This document shows, one piece after another, positions 54,691 through 64,000 of a stretch of DNA of 64,000 bases (positions within the stretch are counted from its first letter, which is position 1; each line of letters begins with the position of its first letter). Below the pieces are notes generated by a model. That model was not told the origin of the DNA, searched no databases, and was given only the letters and a program-made list of their open reading frames with translations. The stretch covers positions 62,001 to 126,000 of the forward strand of contig JAINUG010000169.1 in the NCBI GenBank assembly GCA_029706075.1. Reading direction: 5' to 3'. Origin of the DNA: Aldrovandia affinis (taxonomy: Eukaryota; Chordata; Actinopteri; Notacanthiformes; Halosauridae). The position numbers and the translations under genes were made by a program.

Positions 54691-55549
54691 TTGTGTCAGC
54701 TCATGGCATCCGTTTGAACTGAGTATCATGAGGTGATCCAGATCCACTGGGTATGAAGCCGGCACTTTAACGTGATCTCCCATGATTCTCAGCTCCGGGA
54801 CCGATACGGACCACAGGAAAGCACAGCCCTGCCAGCCATCGTGCTGTGTGCTTAAGAAACCAGAGCCGTGTTTGCATTGCAAATATTTGTACACATTTCC
54901 TCTGATACAGACGGGTGTATCTGAGCAAGTCCTTTGCATATCTGTCCAACACTTCATCGGAAGGTTCCGGCAGGAATGAAAGAGATGGCAGCTTGGCAGG
55001 GTCCTCGGCAGCCCAAACGCGCCCCAGCAAAGCCCCTCGGGTCTGATGATAAATAAACCACCGTTGCTCTGACCGCTTCCTGACGGGCAAACATGGGGCA
55101 CATTGGAATAGACTGCGTGGCCTTTGCACTGATACAGATCAGGGCCCAGACGAAACTCTAGAACTTTCTAGCTGGAAGCACACTAATGAGCATGACCGTC
55201 TGGTCTACAGACCATGAGCAACGTGGCACCTATAGTGCTTTGTATGGAAATATAAGCAAGATGGCATTAATAAAAACAAGATTAAGTAGCGCACACGGGA
55301 AGTGGTGACGGTAGGCGTACAATTCAGGCTGAAAAGGAGCATGAGTGATTGATGCCTGGGCCGATAAGAGACTTTTCCTTCGAGTAAAGGCTTCAGAGGC
55401 ATTCCAGAGGCGAAGCGCATCTCCCTAACGGGCTGCCTTGTCTCAGAACACCCAGGAGAAGCTGTGACGGATATGGGCCAAGAAGCGGAGAAGCACACGG
55501 GTCCCATTTTGCCCAGAGGAGGAGTGTCTTTGAGCACATTCCGTCACGG
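54691..55549. other. Intron sequence, nothing recognised
   Basis: Two long antisense frames (up to 169 codons) overlap each other and show no domain or composition typical of a real protein. Confidence 0.45.
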
Positions 55550-55731
55550 AACCTGCAGATTAATCAAAACCGTTTCCCAGAAAAGCAGTAGCTATCTGTG
55601 GCCTTCCTCAAACTGTCTGCTGTGTACGATCGAACAAGGACAATATTTCACGCAGTAAAGCCTTAGGAATGAGGTACAGACCAGTATGGCTTATCACTGT
55701 GTGAGTGTATGTTAAGAATTATTGTTAAAGG
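55550..55731 (+). repeat. 182-bp direct repeat, copy 2
   Basis: Second copy of 53253-53434, 2.3 kb downstream in the same orientation. Confidence 0.95.
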
Positions 55732-57831
55732 AAAGGGGAAAAACCAGTTCCAACTCAAATCTGGCCATACTTGAACAAGACACATTTCGTAATGGGATTA
55801 TGTCAGAAACGTAATGGCTTTATTAAATATTGTGAGGAATCCTTTTCTCTCTAACGGGATTAAAGGTGCCTTCTCACTGCAGCTGTTCGTATCTGCGCTG
55901 TAGCCTGCTGTAATGCTGAGCTCCCATTCCGGTCAGGGGAATTCCGTGTCAGGTTTCCTCTGAGTCGTAAAGTCGGCGCCGAAAGTTGGAAGCGTGCACC
56001 CTAGTAAGCATTTGAATTATGCCATTGACGTCAGCACAGCCAGACGGCTGCCCATCCCCGAAGTATTCAGCTGCCAAAGAGCACGATGCAGCATTGTAGG
56101 CAGAGGGAAAAACCCAGCCTCTCTTTGTTATGATATTTGGAAAGATAAGGAGCCTGTGAACACTCCATAAGAAATGTATTCAACACTTCTAACGACAGTT
56201 AGAAGAAGGAATGCGCTCATTAAGTTGCTGTTCCTTAACAAATATGCTCATATACAGTCAATTAAAGTTAGTTTGCTGCAAAACACTTCTGTGGGGGAAA
56301 AGCAGTATGTCAGAATATGGTTAAAATTATGATTATTTTAAAATCAAGTATAGGTATATAAACATAAATTAAATGTATGAAGAAAAAAAATTATGTCAAA
56401 CTATGCTGCACGTATGAAGGCAAATCAATTACAGTTGCATTCAATGGTATTTCAGGCAACTATTGTGTAATATAGTTGCATGTAATGCCACAATAAAACT
56501 ACAAGGAAAATTAAAATATATTAAACTCAGTCCTTCTCAGTTACTGGCTCTGTTCTGTGTAATTCCAAGAAGTCAGATAAACAACCCCACCCCCCTCCCA
56601 AAAGAATCTGGTTTTGCCGTTTGTGTTTTTAACACTGCTGACGTATGACTATAAACTGATTCATTGTGTTTTTCGAAGTTATGGCCCGCCCGCATCATTG
56701 TGGAGCCAAGAGCAACAAAAAACAGGAGGAAGTGACTCCAGAATGAGGCATGCTGGCGTGAGCCGGGAGCGTATTGGTTCCACACTGCGATTTGCTGACG
56801 GGCAGATACGCGCAGGCATCCCAGCCAGAGTGCGTTTTGCGTGTGGCTCTCTCACCCTCCAGATGTTCCACAGCTGAAGAGAAAAACCATGTCTTCTTTT
56901 AGCGATTGCTGCTCTTCCTTTCATTTCTAAATGTATGATGTTTAATATTTTTATTTATTCATTTATTCTTTCCTTTCCTCTGATTTTTAGCCCACTGTCC
57001 CCACACCTGAAGCGGTTTCTGAATTGCCACAGGCCTGCATGTTTTCTCAGTTACTCATTGGTTGATTGTGGATTTTAAGGTAAAAATAAAAAGCAGCACA
57101 CGCTGTGGCCCTAAATCCATCACCCACTACAGACTGCAATGCAGTGGCTATTTAACACACTAGTACATCAAAGCATGGAATCATGTCTAAATCACAATGT
57201 CATTACAGGTAACACCAACATAAAGTGTTGCAGTATTTGCAGTCTACTGATTCAGAGCTGCTCGTCTGTTTTGCCTCAAGCCAGTGCACGGACATCAGGG
57301 TCAAGGAGAATGTGCTTTTGACTACAGTTGCCCCTAGTTAATGATGTCTTTCCCTCAGACTTCCATGCTAACATCACCTTAGCCACTGTTCCTCGAGAAA
57401 CAGGGGCGCTCCTTCTCACGAGCGCAGAGAAAGGGGGCTCTGTGATGGGATGGCGGGACGCGCAGGGGGCGGGTTGGTTTATGGACCCGCACAGAGCCTG
57501 TTTTGTGCTCGGTGGCCGTGCCACCACTATAGGCCGCTGTGCGTTGGCAGTGAAAGCAGCACACTGTGAGAGGAAAAACGCAAGCGCCTTCAATTAGGCC
57601 ACTGCTCAGTTTGCTTTGTTTATCGCCCCACGTCACCCCTGAGAGCCAATCAGACCTCCTTTTTGGGAGTTTCTGTCACGTCAACTCAATCTGCATCTTA
57701 TGGGGGAGTTTATGAAAGGGGGTGGGGAGTCACTAGTGCGGTTTAGAGGCTTTTTTTTATCGATGCAAAAGACAAATAAATAGAAAAAGGAAGCGTCAAG
57801 TTTGATATATTTTTTTTTTTTTTTTTCTTCT
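55732..57831. other. Intron sequence, nothing recognised
   Basis: About 2.1 kb without a supported gene. A T-run lies near 57808-57826. Part of 57360-57650 is GC-richer but non-coding by inspection. Confidence 0.45.
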
Positions 57832-58108
57832 TCTCGTTTTTCTCCCAATTTAGTAGCCAATTCAATTTAGATTCACCTTTCCCCTCACAAGCCCGCTGCC
57901 TGTTCTCCGGGTCAAGCTAATATCCTGAGGCCAGCATGATCCGCCTCCTCTGAGACGGAACTTCGCCAACCTGCTCTTTAGGGACGCCCTTCGCGCTTCT
58001 CGACGAGCTCGTGCCGGCTCACCCTCCCCCTCCCCTGGGATGGACAGCCAAATGCCGTCCCCGATTGGGGTTCCTGGCCAGTGCCGATCTGACGCAGTTG
58101 GGTTCGAA
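57832..58108 (-). repeat. tRNA-derived SINE, family 1 copy
   Basis: Contains 'ctcccaatttagtagccaat', 'cctcctctgagacggaactt' and 'ggatggacagccaaatgcc', in the order seen in the other family 1 copies read in reverse. The head is degraded. Confidence 0.8.
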
Positions 58109-58764
58109 AATACAGCTTTTTAAAAATAAAGTTCCTTTAATTTGGGAGTTCCTTGTCTGTCTAAGTGAGCGATTTGATAACAGGTATGGTTTTGCTTCAA
58201 AGGTTTAGCTGCTCTTGTACGGAAACCAGATGTTGAACTTCAGGCTTCCCTTTTAAACTGGAAGATTTCCTGTTGAAAGCCTGTTGCACCAAAGCCAAGT
58301 TCCTGCATATTTGTTGTGCTTCCCAAACATGTTGGGCTCTAGTTTCATTGTCAAAACGCAATGCGCAGACAGTAGCGCTTATCCAGGACAGAGGCACATG
58401 AAGGCATCTCCTTGCCTATTCCGGTAGTTTCGTGACAAGAAACAGTTGTAAAAGATGTTGCTTTAAGAAGAATAAATTACCTGTGGGTGTTTTGTTTCAT
58501 TATGGCCAATCAGATCATCAGCTTTTTTCCTCTTTAATACCTTTGCCATAGCAAACTCTCAATTTTGTCATGTGTAATGAAGAACAAGTGCCTTTCAAAC
58601 AAGAAGCCTTTCAAAGATCAAGTTATGAGACTTGCTTTCACTGCGATAAAATGGAGTACATAATTGGATGGCATGTCATGCGGCAATGCCAAACTAAACT
58701 AATGTGCATCTGTAACCATTTCCTACTGACAATAGTGCTATCTGCCCTTTCTGTTCATACATCA
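58109..58764. other. Intron sequence, nothing recognised
   Basis: No supported feature. Confidence 0.45.
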
Positions 58765-58829
58765 TCAAAGTACCACATAACGCCCTGCATTAAAAAGTGT
58801 TCTGGGTGGATGAAAACGCAAACAAATGA

Positions 58830-59166
58830 TAACACAAAACTTGCAGAACGGAATTCTTATTGACCCCCATAGTAAGGGATCTGAGACCATTCCTCCGTAC
58901 AGAGTCCTTGGTACTTGCTTGTGGACTCTCCTTTTCAGCTCACCCCACAGGTTTTCAATGGAGTTTTGGTCAGGGGACTGAGATGGCCATTGCCAAAGCT
59001 TGATTCTGTGGTCAGTGAACCATTTTTGTGTGGATTTGGATGTATGATTTGGATCCTGCTGGAAGATCCAACCATGACCCAGTTTAGCCTCCTGACAGAG
59101 GCAGCCAGAGCCAGAAATCTTCTGGTACTTGGAGTCCATGGTCCATGATGCCATGTATCCTAACAA
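58830..59166 (-). pseudogene. Tc1-like transposase fragment
   Basis: The frame reads GWIFQQDPNHTSKSTQKWF, the second catalytic Asp region with DPNHTS in place of the usual DNDPKHTS. It then reads WPSQSPDQNSIENLWGELKR, the Glu motif with substitutions. The N-terminal DNA-binding half is missing, so it is inactive. Confidence 0.88.
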
Positions 59167-59260
59167 GGTTAAGGATAAAAACTAAAATATGAATGGGAAT
59201 ATACTTCATAAGAATTTATAAGGGTGCCAGTAATTGTGACATGTTTTTATATATATTTTT

Positions 59261-59600
59261 GTTTCCCATTTTGGTAGCCAATTAGACCCGCTATTTTTAT
59301 GTCAATCCTCCCCTAGTAATGTGAGTTCGCTGCCGTAGTCCTGCGACCAGTAGTGACGAAGGCGAAGTAACGCCTCCTCCGAGACGGCACTCGCCAAGCC
59401 GTCAATCCTAACCCGGTACTACAGGGCCACTCTTATGCGCAGCGAACGTCATGTCAGCTTCCCTCCCCCCTCCCTGGGGCAGACAGCCAATCGCCGCCCC
59501 CGGTGGCACTCCCGGCCAGAGCCGACTCTGGCGAGAGCCAGGGAATTGAACCCCGGTCTCTGTGGCCAGAGTCAGACGTTGTAACCACTGGACTATGCAT
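59261..59600 (-). repeat. tRNA-derived SINE, family 1 copy
   Basis: About 340 bases. Read on the minus strand the tRNA-like head is 'tagtccagtggttacaacgt', then 'accggggttcaattccctgg' (B box), and the tail ends 'ggctaccaaaatgggaaaca'. The direct word 'attgtgacatgttttt' on each side (59235-59250 and 59599-59614) is probably its target duplication. Confidence 0.88.
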
Positions 59601-59934
59601 TGTGACATGTTTTTGAGAATTTTTTATTTTTTATAAGGATTTTTTTTTTTTGAGTCATTTTGCTTCAATTAAAGGTTAGATTTCTCTCATATTTTGTGTA
59701 AGATCAGGCTGATGAACAACAAAGACATTTTTTCCTAGGTTTTTTTGCTCATCTTTACCATGGGCACCAATAATTCTGGAGGGCACTGTATATGTGTACT
59801 GTATATATGCACTATATTTGTGAGGGGGAGGGTTGCCTGTTTTTTTTCTTGGTGGTGGTTGTTGTTATATATGTATTTTAATGCTTTAGCAACACAAGAT
59901 CACTTGTCATGCAAATAAAGCACATTTGAATTTG

Positions 59935-60130
59935 AGAGAGAGCGGGAGAGAAAGAGAGAGAGAGAGAGACTGGAGCGGGAGAGAGAGTGTGGGGGAAGAA
60001 CTAGTGGGTGGTGAGAGAGAGGGTGGGGGGGAGAGAGAGAAAGACTGGGGGAGAGAAAGAGAGAGAGTGGGGTGGGAAGAAAGTGAGAGAGAAGGAGAGT
60101 GGGGGAGAGAGCGAGAGGCAGAGAAAGAGA
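59935..60130. repeat. (GA)n-rich purine tract
   Basis: About 195 bases of GAGAGA and GGGAGAGA units, 150 bases before the short-isoform start. The 197-codon antisense frame over it is a low-complexity artefact. Confidence 0.9.
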
Positions 60131-60252
60131 AAGTAGGTCCCTCCCACCAGCCCCCTCAGCCAGGGGCTCACTGCCACCACAGCTGAGTAGATCCAGACTG
60201 CAGACCCGCCAGGCCGTGCAGGGTGTGTGTGTGTGTGTGCGCACAGCCCGTG

Positions 60253-60462
60253 ATGAAAGAGCGCTGCTCGCCGCTCCGCACCGCGCCGCAGGGGTCCCAG
60301 GTCGCGGGCCTCCTCGGCCCTGACTGCGTGTCCTCCTGTCCGTCTGCAGAGGAGGCGTACCAGAAGCTGGCCATGGAGAGCATGGAGGAGCTCGACTGGT
60401 GCCTGGACCAGCTGGAGGCCATTCAGACCTACCGCTCGGTCAGCGACATGGCCTCGAACAAG
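60253..60462 (+). CDS. pde4b: Putative short-isoform first exon of PDE4
   Basis: An ATG at 60253 opens a frame that runs without a stop through the splice acceptor at 60348-60349 into the UCR2 exon. It adds 32 residues beginning MKERCSPL and ending CVSSCPSA before EEAYQKL. Mammalian short forms, as I recall them, also begin MKE (PDE4D1 MKEQ, PDE4B2 MKEH) and end in a Cys-rich word before the same EE(A/S)YQKL junction. Such isoforms lack UCR1 and keep UCR2. The N-terminal part is GC-rich and poorly conserved, and 32 open codons can arise by chance in such DNA, so the call rests on start, position and frame. Transcript 5' ends here would decide it. Confidence 0.6.
60350..60462 (+). CDS. pde4b: PDE4 exon: start of UCR2
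   Basis: A 113-base exon encoding [19 protein letters not shown] and onward to [16 protein letters not shown]2 binds UCR1 and folds over the catalytic pocket to inhibit cAMP hydrolysis. The acceptor is cctcctgtccgtctgcag and the donor AAG|GTAGGA. Its phase fits the exon at 31808-31857. LAME and [12 protein letters not shown] agree best with PDE4B. Met and Ala replace the usual Leu and Thr in METLEEL and LETIQ of mammalian forms. The next exon was not found before 64000. Confidence 0.97.
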
Positions 60463-61967
60463 GTAGGAACTTTGCCCGCATCGCCGCGCCGAAAACACGC
60501 TTTGACGATGATCGCCCATGCTGATACTGCGCTGTAATTTCGGTGCGGAGCCATTTGCCGTCGTTCTGCGTCCGGGTTGACGGCGGTTTTGCATTCAAGA
60601 AATAGAATGTTTTGAGAGAGAAAAAAGGTTTTGAAAGTTTTACGGCTGAGAAGCTTTAGGCTATGTTGTCAGCACGGAGCAAATGCAGATTCGCTTCTCG
60701 GCTATACTTCCTTCAGCGCCTCTGGGCAGGGCAGGCACAAGCGTCTTGCTGTGCATGTGCTTGCAGCCTTGTCCAATTGTATAGAGATGCCGGGCTTTTG
60801 AACATGGGTGGTAAAACTGATCTCATCTGGGTGGGTGCAGAAACAGTGTTGGCCTTTCAGGAGACAGCAGTGGGCTAGAGAAGACGTGTGTTTTATGTGC
60901 ATGTTTTTTGGTCATAAGCAGTTATGTGTTCACCGTCTTATTTAAATTAACTGTGCTAATGCAGTAACAAACAATGCTGGAAATATCCTACAGCACAGAG
61001 GCAGTGTTAAGGTCACTATTCCCTATTAATACATTTACAAATGTCAGGCTCCCAATGACCAAACAACTTGTTTTGTTTAGCCATTATTATTATTTTTCTG
61101 TAAAAGCGTTACTTGATGGTGGAATTTTAATGGAGTTTTAACTTGGCCAAAAAAAAAAGATATTAGCTGGCAGCTGGAACTGTTTACGGACACCGAAGAC
61201 AAAGCTGACCAATCAGAGCCGGCGGGAATGTGGTTCCGGACGCCATAACCATGGGAGATCTTCCGCACCGGGCCTAAGAGCTCCCGGGCCAGAGCACCGC
61301 TTCCGTGGACGGGGAGAAGGCGAGCCACAGCCGCTAAAAGTGTGACTTGCGTTTCCTGTCTTCTTCCTGACCGCCCCCTGACCCCCCACACCAGACTACA
61401 ATGACTTGAATGTAGGAAGGAAGAAAGACCAACAGCTCGATTTTCCTTCTTATTTTCCCTGATTACCAGCGTCACCAGGGCAAGTGCAAAAAAGCAAGGA
61501 GCCGTGCACACGCGAGTACAGGCTTACCGCCGCACAAACGGGGCCTTGTGGACAATCGCCCCCCAACCCCCCACCCCTTCCCTCCAAGGTGATTTATGTT
61601 ACAGCGCTCTCCCCAAGGGAGTTCCTCCACACTCTGCTGGCAGAGTCAGATTACAGAAGCAGATTATCTGTAAAATGTCCTGGCTGTCTGCAGAGGTCAC
61701 GAGCCACAGGTTTAGGTGCTGTGGAGTCACATGGATTTAATGCTGGTGGTTCTGAGGGATTCTGGATTCCGGTCGAGATCGCAGAGCCAAAAGCCAAGTC
61801 AACAGAAGTGTTCTAAATTTTTAATCTCCGGTCCGCTATAGTTCTATATAGACGGTCACATCTGCCTGGACTCACTGGTTGCCCTGTAAAAGCACTACTT
61901 TCTAATACATTTCATAAACAATTCATGCCTGTATTCAATCAGTATTTAGACTCAAAATCGAACGCAA
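60463..61967 (+). other. pde4b: PDE4 intron, downstream part
   Basis: No further PDE4 exon is visible. A 144-codon antisense frame at 61077-61511 has no family motif. Confidence 0.6.
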
Positions 61968-62306
61968 GGGGCCACCGGGTGGCACAACCGGTAAAGGCAC
62001 TTGCCCGGAGTGCAAGTTTCCCACTGTGGCCAGGATTCGATTCAGAGTCCCGTTCGGGGGTTGTGATTGGCTGTCCATCCCCAGGGTGAGGGGGGGAGGG
62101 AAGCCAGCATGAGCCTGCCACATGCACAGAAAGCTTCTCTGGACGTATCAAAATCACGGCTGGTGCTTCAGTGAGCTCTGTCTCAAAGGAGGCGGTTTTC
62201 CAGAGTAGTGGCTGGTCCCCTAGCTGCAGGCGGTGGGCTTGTGGGTAGGATAGTTGGATCAATAGAGGGTACAAGTGGCCACTAAATTGGGAGATAAACG
62301 GAAAAC
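61968..62306 (+). repeat. tRNA-derived SINE, family 1, best copy
   Basis: The tRNA-like head 'gccaccgggtggcacaaccg' (A box) and 'ccaggattcgattcagagtc' (B box) are followed by 'ttgtgattggctgtccatcc' and the tail 'ggccactaaattgggagata'. About 340 bases. It serves as reference for the other copies in the window. Confidence 0.88.
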
Positions 62307-64000
62307 AATTGGCAGCAATTCAGCAATTATGAAAGTCAACTGTTAAAAAAAGTTACTCGCTTTTAATGGTGGGTCAAAGTTAAAGACAAGTGTTGATTAA
62401 ATCCAACTCAAAGTCTTGTCACCCCCCCCCCCCGCCCAAAACAAGCCTCTCCAATTAATCTGTTACCACCAAGCCTAAATGTGTTAACATAACAGTGTGG
62501 CGTAGTGGAGAGGGAGTGAGACACAGCACGTTGCAGGCTTGAGTCATAGTTGTTCCATTGCTGTTGTATCCTTAAACAAAATACCCAGCTCTGGAGAGGG
62601 CCAATGTGCAAAATGGGAAGTGTGCGAGCCACGAAAATAAACTACAATAATATTATTACCAGGAAATGGTGGGTGTTTACAGTAAACACACATAAACCTA
62701 TTACTCCAGGAATTGTTTAGACCCTTATGGAGACGCACACTACCAGAGAACTCATACTACATGCTACATTCAGCTCTTGTGCACGTGACTCCTTGTTCTG
62801 AGTCAAAAAAAAGTGCTGAGTAGTGGCCAGACAGGAATTACAGCGATTTCGCAATCCAGGGGGGGGGCGCGCCTTCACCTTTTTGTGTAAACAGGTAGCG
62901 CATCTCACCTGGGGCAGCGGATGTTTCCAGTAAAAATCCCATAAACAGAGTCGGAGGCAGCGCAGCGTTAGTCAAGCCCAGTCAGCCGGTGTTGTCAGCG
63001 AGCATGAGTCATTAGCGCTGCTACGTCTGCCAGCAGCCCAGCACAAGAGCTCAGACCCGCGCGCGGACACAACCATTCACCTCCTCAAAGAAGAGTGCCC
63101 CTCATGTGCGGGACTGCCACCCCTCCAAAAATGGGACTCAGCTGCTCCGCGGAGAATGAGACAAAGTACGGAATAGCTCACAAGTGGAAACAAGTGAGTT
63201 CTCCAGAAGGAAATAATTTATTGCTTCTTCTTTTGCTTCCTTGCATTATTTTCTTAAGGTGCACTCAAATGTCCTTTCATTTACATGTTGGGAAAGTCAA
63301 TTTTGTAACTTGGCCACTACTGCCAATGTGAAAATATTCTTTCACTGAGAGATTTTTGTTAGGATTTTTTTTTTGCTGAATGACTTTTTTCTCTCCCTCC
63401 GAGCAGAGTGTGTAGGGTTTTCTCATTTGTCTGCTATGAAGCTACATATTTATTCAAATGTTGCCTTTTTGTTGGTACTGCAGAGCAGGTTTCTTAAGAG
63501 AGCCAGCACTGAATCAGTATTTGCCCTTAAATTTGAGCGCTGAAATGCATGGGGAAAAAACTTTATGTTTGTACTTAAATAGTAACACCTTTATTTATTT
63601 CAGTCGAAAGTTGACAAATGATTGAATCCAGTCATTAGTGTATGTAGAAAGTTTTGGCATGCACAGTGCTAGAGATGATTATGATTTTGAATATTGTTCG
63701 GTGTAAAAGGGCTCAAACTGGGCTTGTGACAGGGACTTGGGCAGTCGCTTGGTAGTTTTAGCGAAAGGTAACACTTGCTGTTGGTGTTTAGGCAGTGGCC
63801 ATGTGAATGGACGTGGTCGCATTTGACGAATGGTCAATTAACGGTGATAAATGAGCACACTTCCATTTGTTTCCCTGCATGCCCTGGTACAGTGAGTGAG
63901 AATGATCTTGCAGGTTGCATTTACCCACACCTCCAGTTGAACCCCAGAGACCACCGCACCGTGACCAGGTGCAAGAGTGAATTGAATGGTCGCTTCTTTT
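62307..64000 (+). other. pde4b: PDE4 intron with SINE-like head
   Basis: A diverged tRNA-like SINE head lies at about 62490-62620 ('cagtgtggcgtagtggagag', 'gcaggcttgagtcatag'). From 62860 to 63130 the sequence is GC-rich with a TGAGTCA word at 63005-63011. A short open segment with a donor-like CAA|GTGAGT ends at about 63193. No recognisable PDE4 exon occurs here. Confidence 0.5.

Larger units (their letters stand above)
58765..59793 (-). mobile_element. Decayed Tc1-like element split by a SINE
   Basis: A transposase remnant on the minus strand (58765-59166) is followed by 'gggtgccagtaattgtgaca' at about 59220. After the SINE at 59261-59600 come 'tgtgacatgttttt' (about 59600) and the reversed end 'accaataattctggagggca' at 59765-59790. 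The SINE appears to have inserted into the Tc1 copy, with 'ttgtgacatgtttttgagaa'-type sequence on both sides. Confidence 0.75.
31858..60349 (+). other. pde4b: Large PDE4 intron (about 28.5 kb)
   Basis: The intron separates the UCR1-side linker exon from the UCR2 exon, with compatible phase-1 splice sites. It carries the LTR element, the tRNA gene, two minisatellites, the L1-like element and most SINE copies listed here. In mammals short PDE4 forms are transcribed from promoters in the corresponding intron; the open frame at 60253 suggests the same in this fish. Confidence 0.85.

Noticed and set aside
54592-55129. 169- and 120-codon antisense frames
   Set aside because: They overlap in different frames with no recognisable domain and are most likely chance frames in moderately GC-rich DNA.
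60001-60594. 197-codon antisense frame
   Set aside because: It crosses the UCR2 exon antisense and a GA-rich tract. Composition is low-complexity and no domain is visible.

Overview
The window is vertebrate nuclear DNA, almost certainly from a ray-finned fish. It has short coding exons bounded by GT/AG splice signals, a dense load of teleost-type transposons (Tc1/mariner, hAT-like miniature elements, L1-like and other LINE remnants, tRNA-derived SINEs, a Ty3/Gypsy LTR retrotransposon) and long CA/GA microsatellites. The species cannot be named from this sequence. It is not a prokaryotic or viral locus: most open frames are random or lie in repeats.

One protein-coding host gene is recognisable, on the + strand: a cAMP-specific phosphodiesterase 4, best matched to PDE4B. 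Five exons are visible: UCR1 exons at 28607-28783, 29810-29846, 29970-30040 and 31808-31857, then after an intron of about 28.5 kb the first UCR2 exon at 60350-60462. Splice phases agree throughout. An open frame starting at 60253 runs straight through the acceptor into the last exon and looks like the N-terminus of a short PDE4 isoform. The catalytic exons lie beyond the right edge and the long-isoform first exons lie outside the window or are not recognisable. Everything from 1 to about 28600 is therefore probably 5' intron or flank of this gene.

Layout: 1-28600 is non-coding, with an inactivated Tc1 element (1735-3318), a hAT-like miniature element (4788-5084), a deleted Tc1 derivative (5322-5872), a Tc1 transposase remnant (9085-9530), two inverted-repeat structures (19890-21316 and 24634-25940), a candidate miniature element with TIRs (27267-27795) and many SINE and LINE fragments. 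28607-31857 holds the UCR1 exons. The 28.5-kb intron holds a very young antisense Ty3/Gypsy element (32245-40279), a tRNA-Met gene (42817-42889, minus strand), a 39-bp minisatellite (44267-44690), a 21/23-bp minisatellite (45490-46270), a tandem duplication (46500-48822), an antisense L1-like element (48530-51729) with a nested hAT-like insertion, a near-identical 182-bp direct repeat pair and several SINE copies. 60463-64000 is downstream intron.

No new multi-gene system was found. The most informative points are the contiguous short-isoform start of PDE4, the recent LTR element whose few breaks are nearly all single-base length changes, its serine-tRNA primer site, and the several self-complementary repeat structures.
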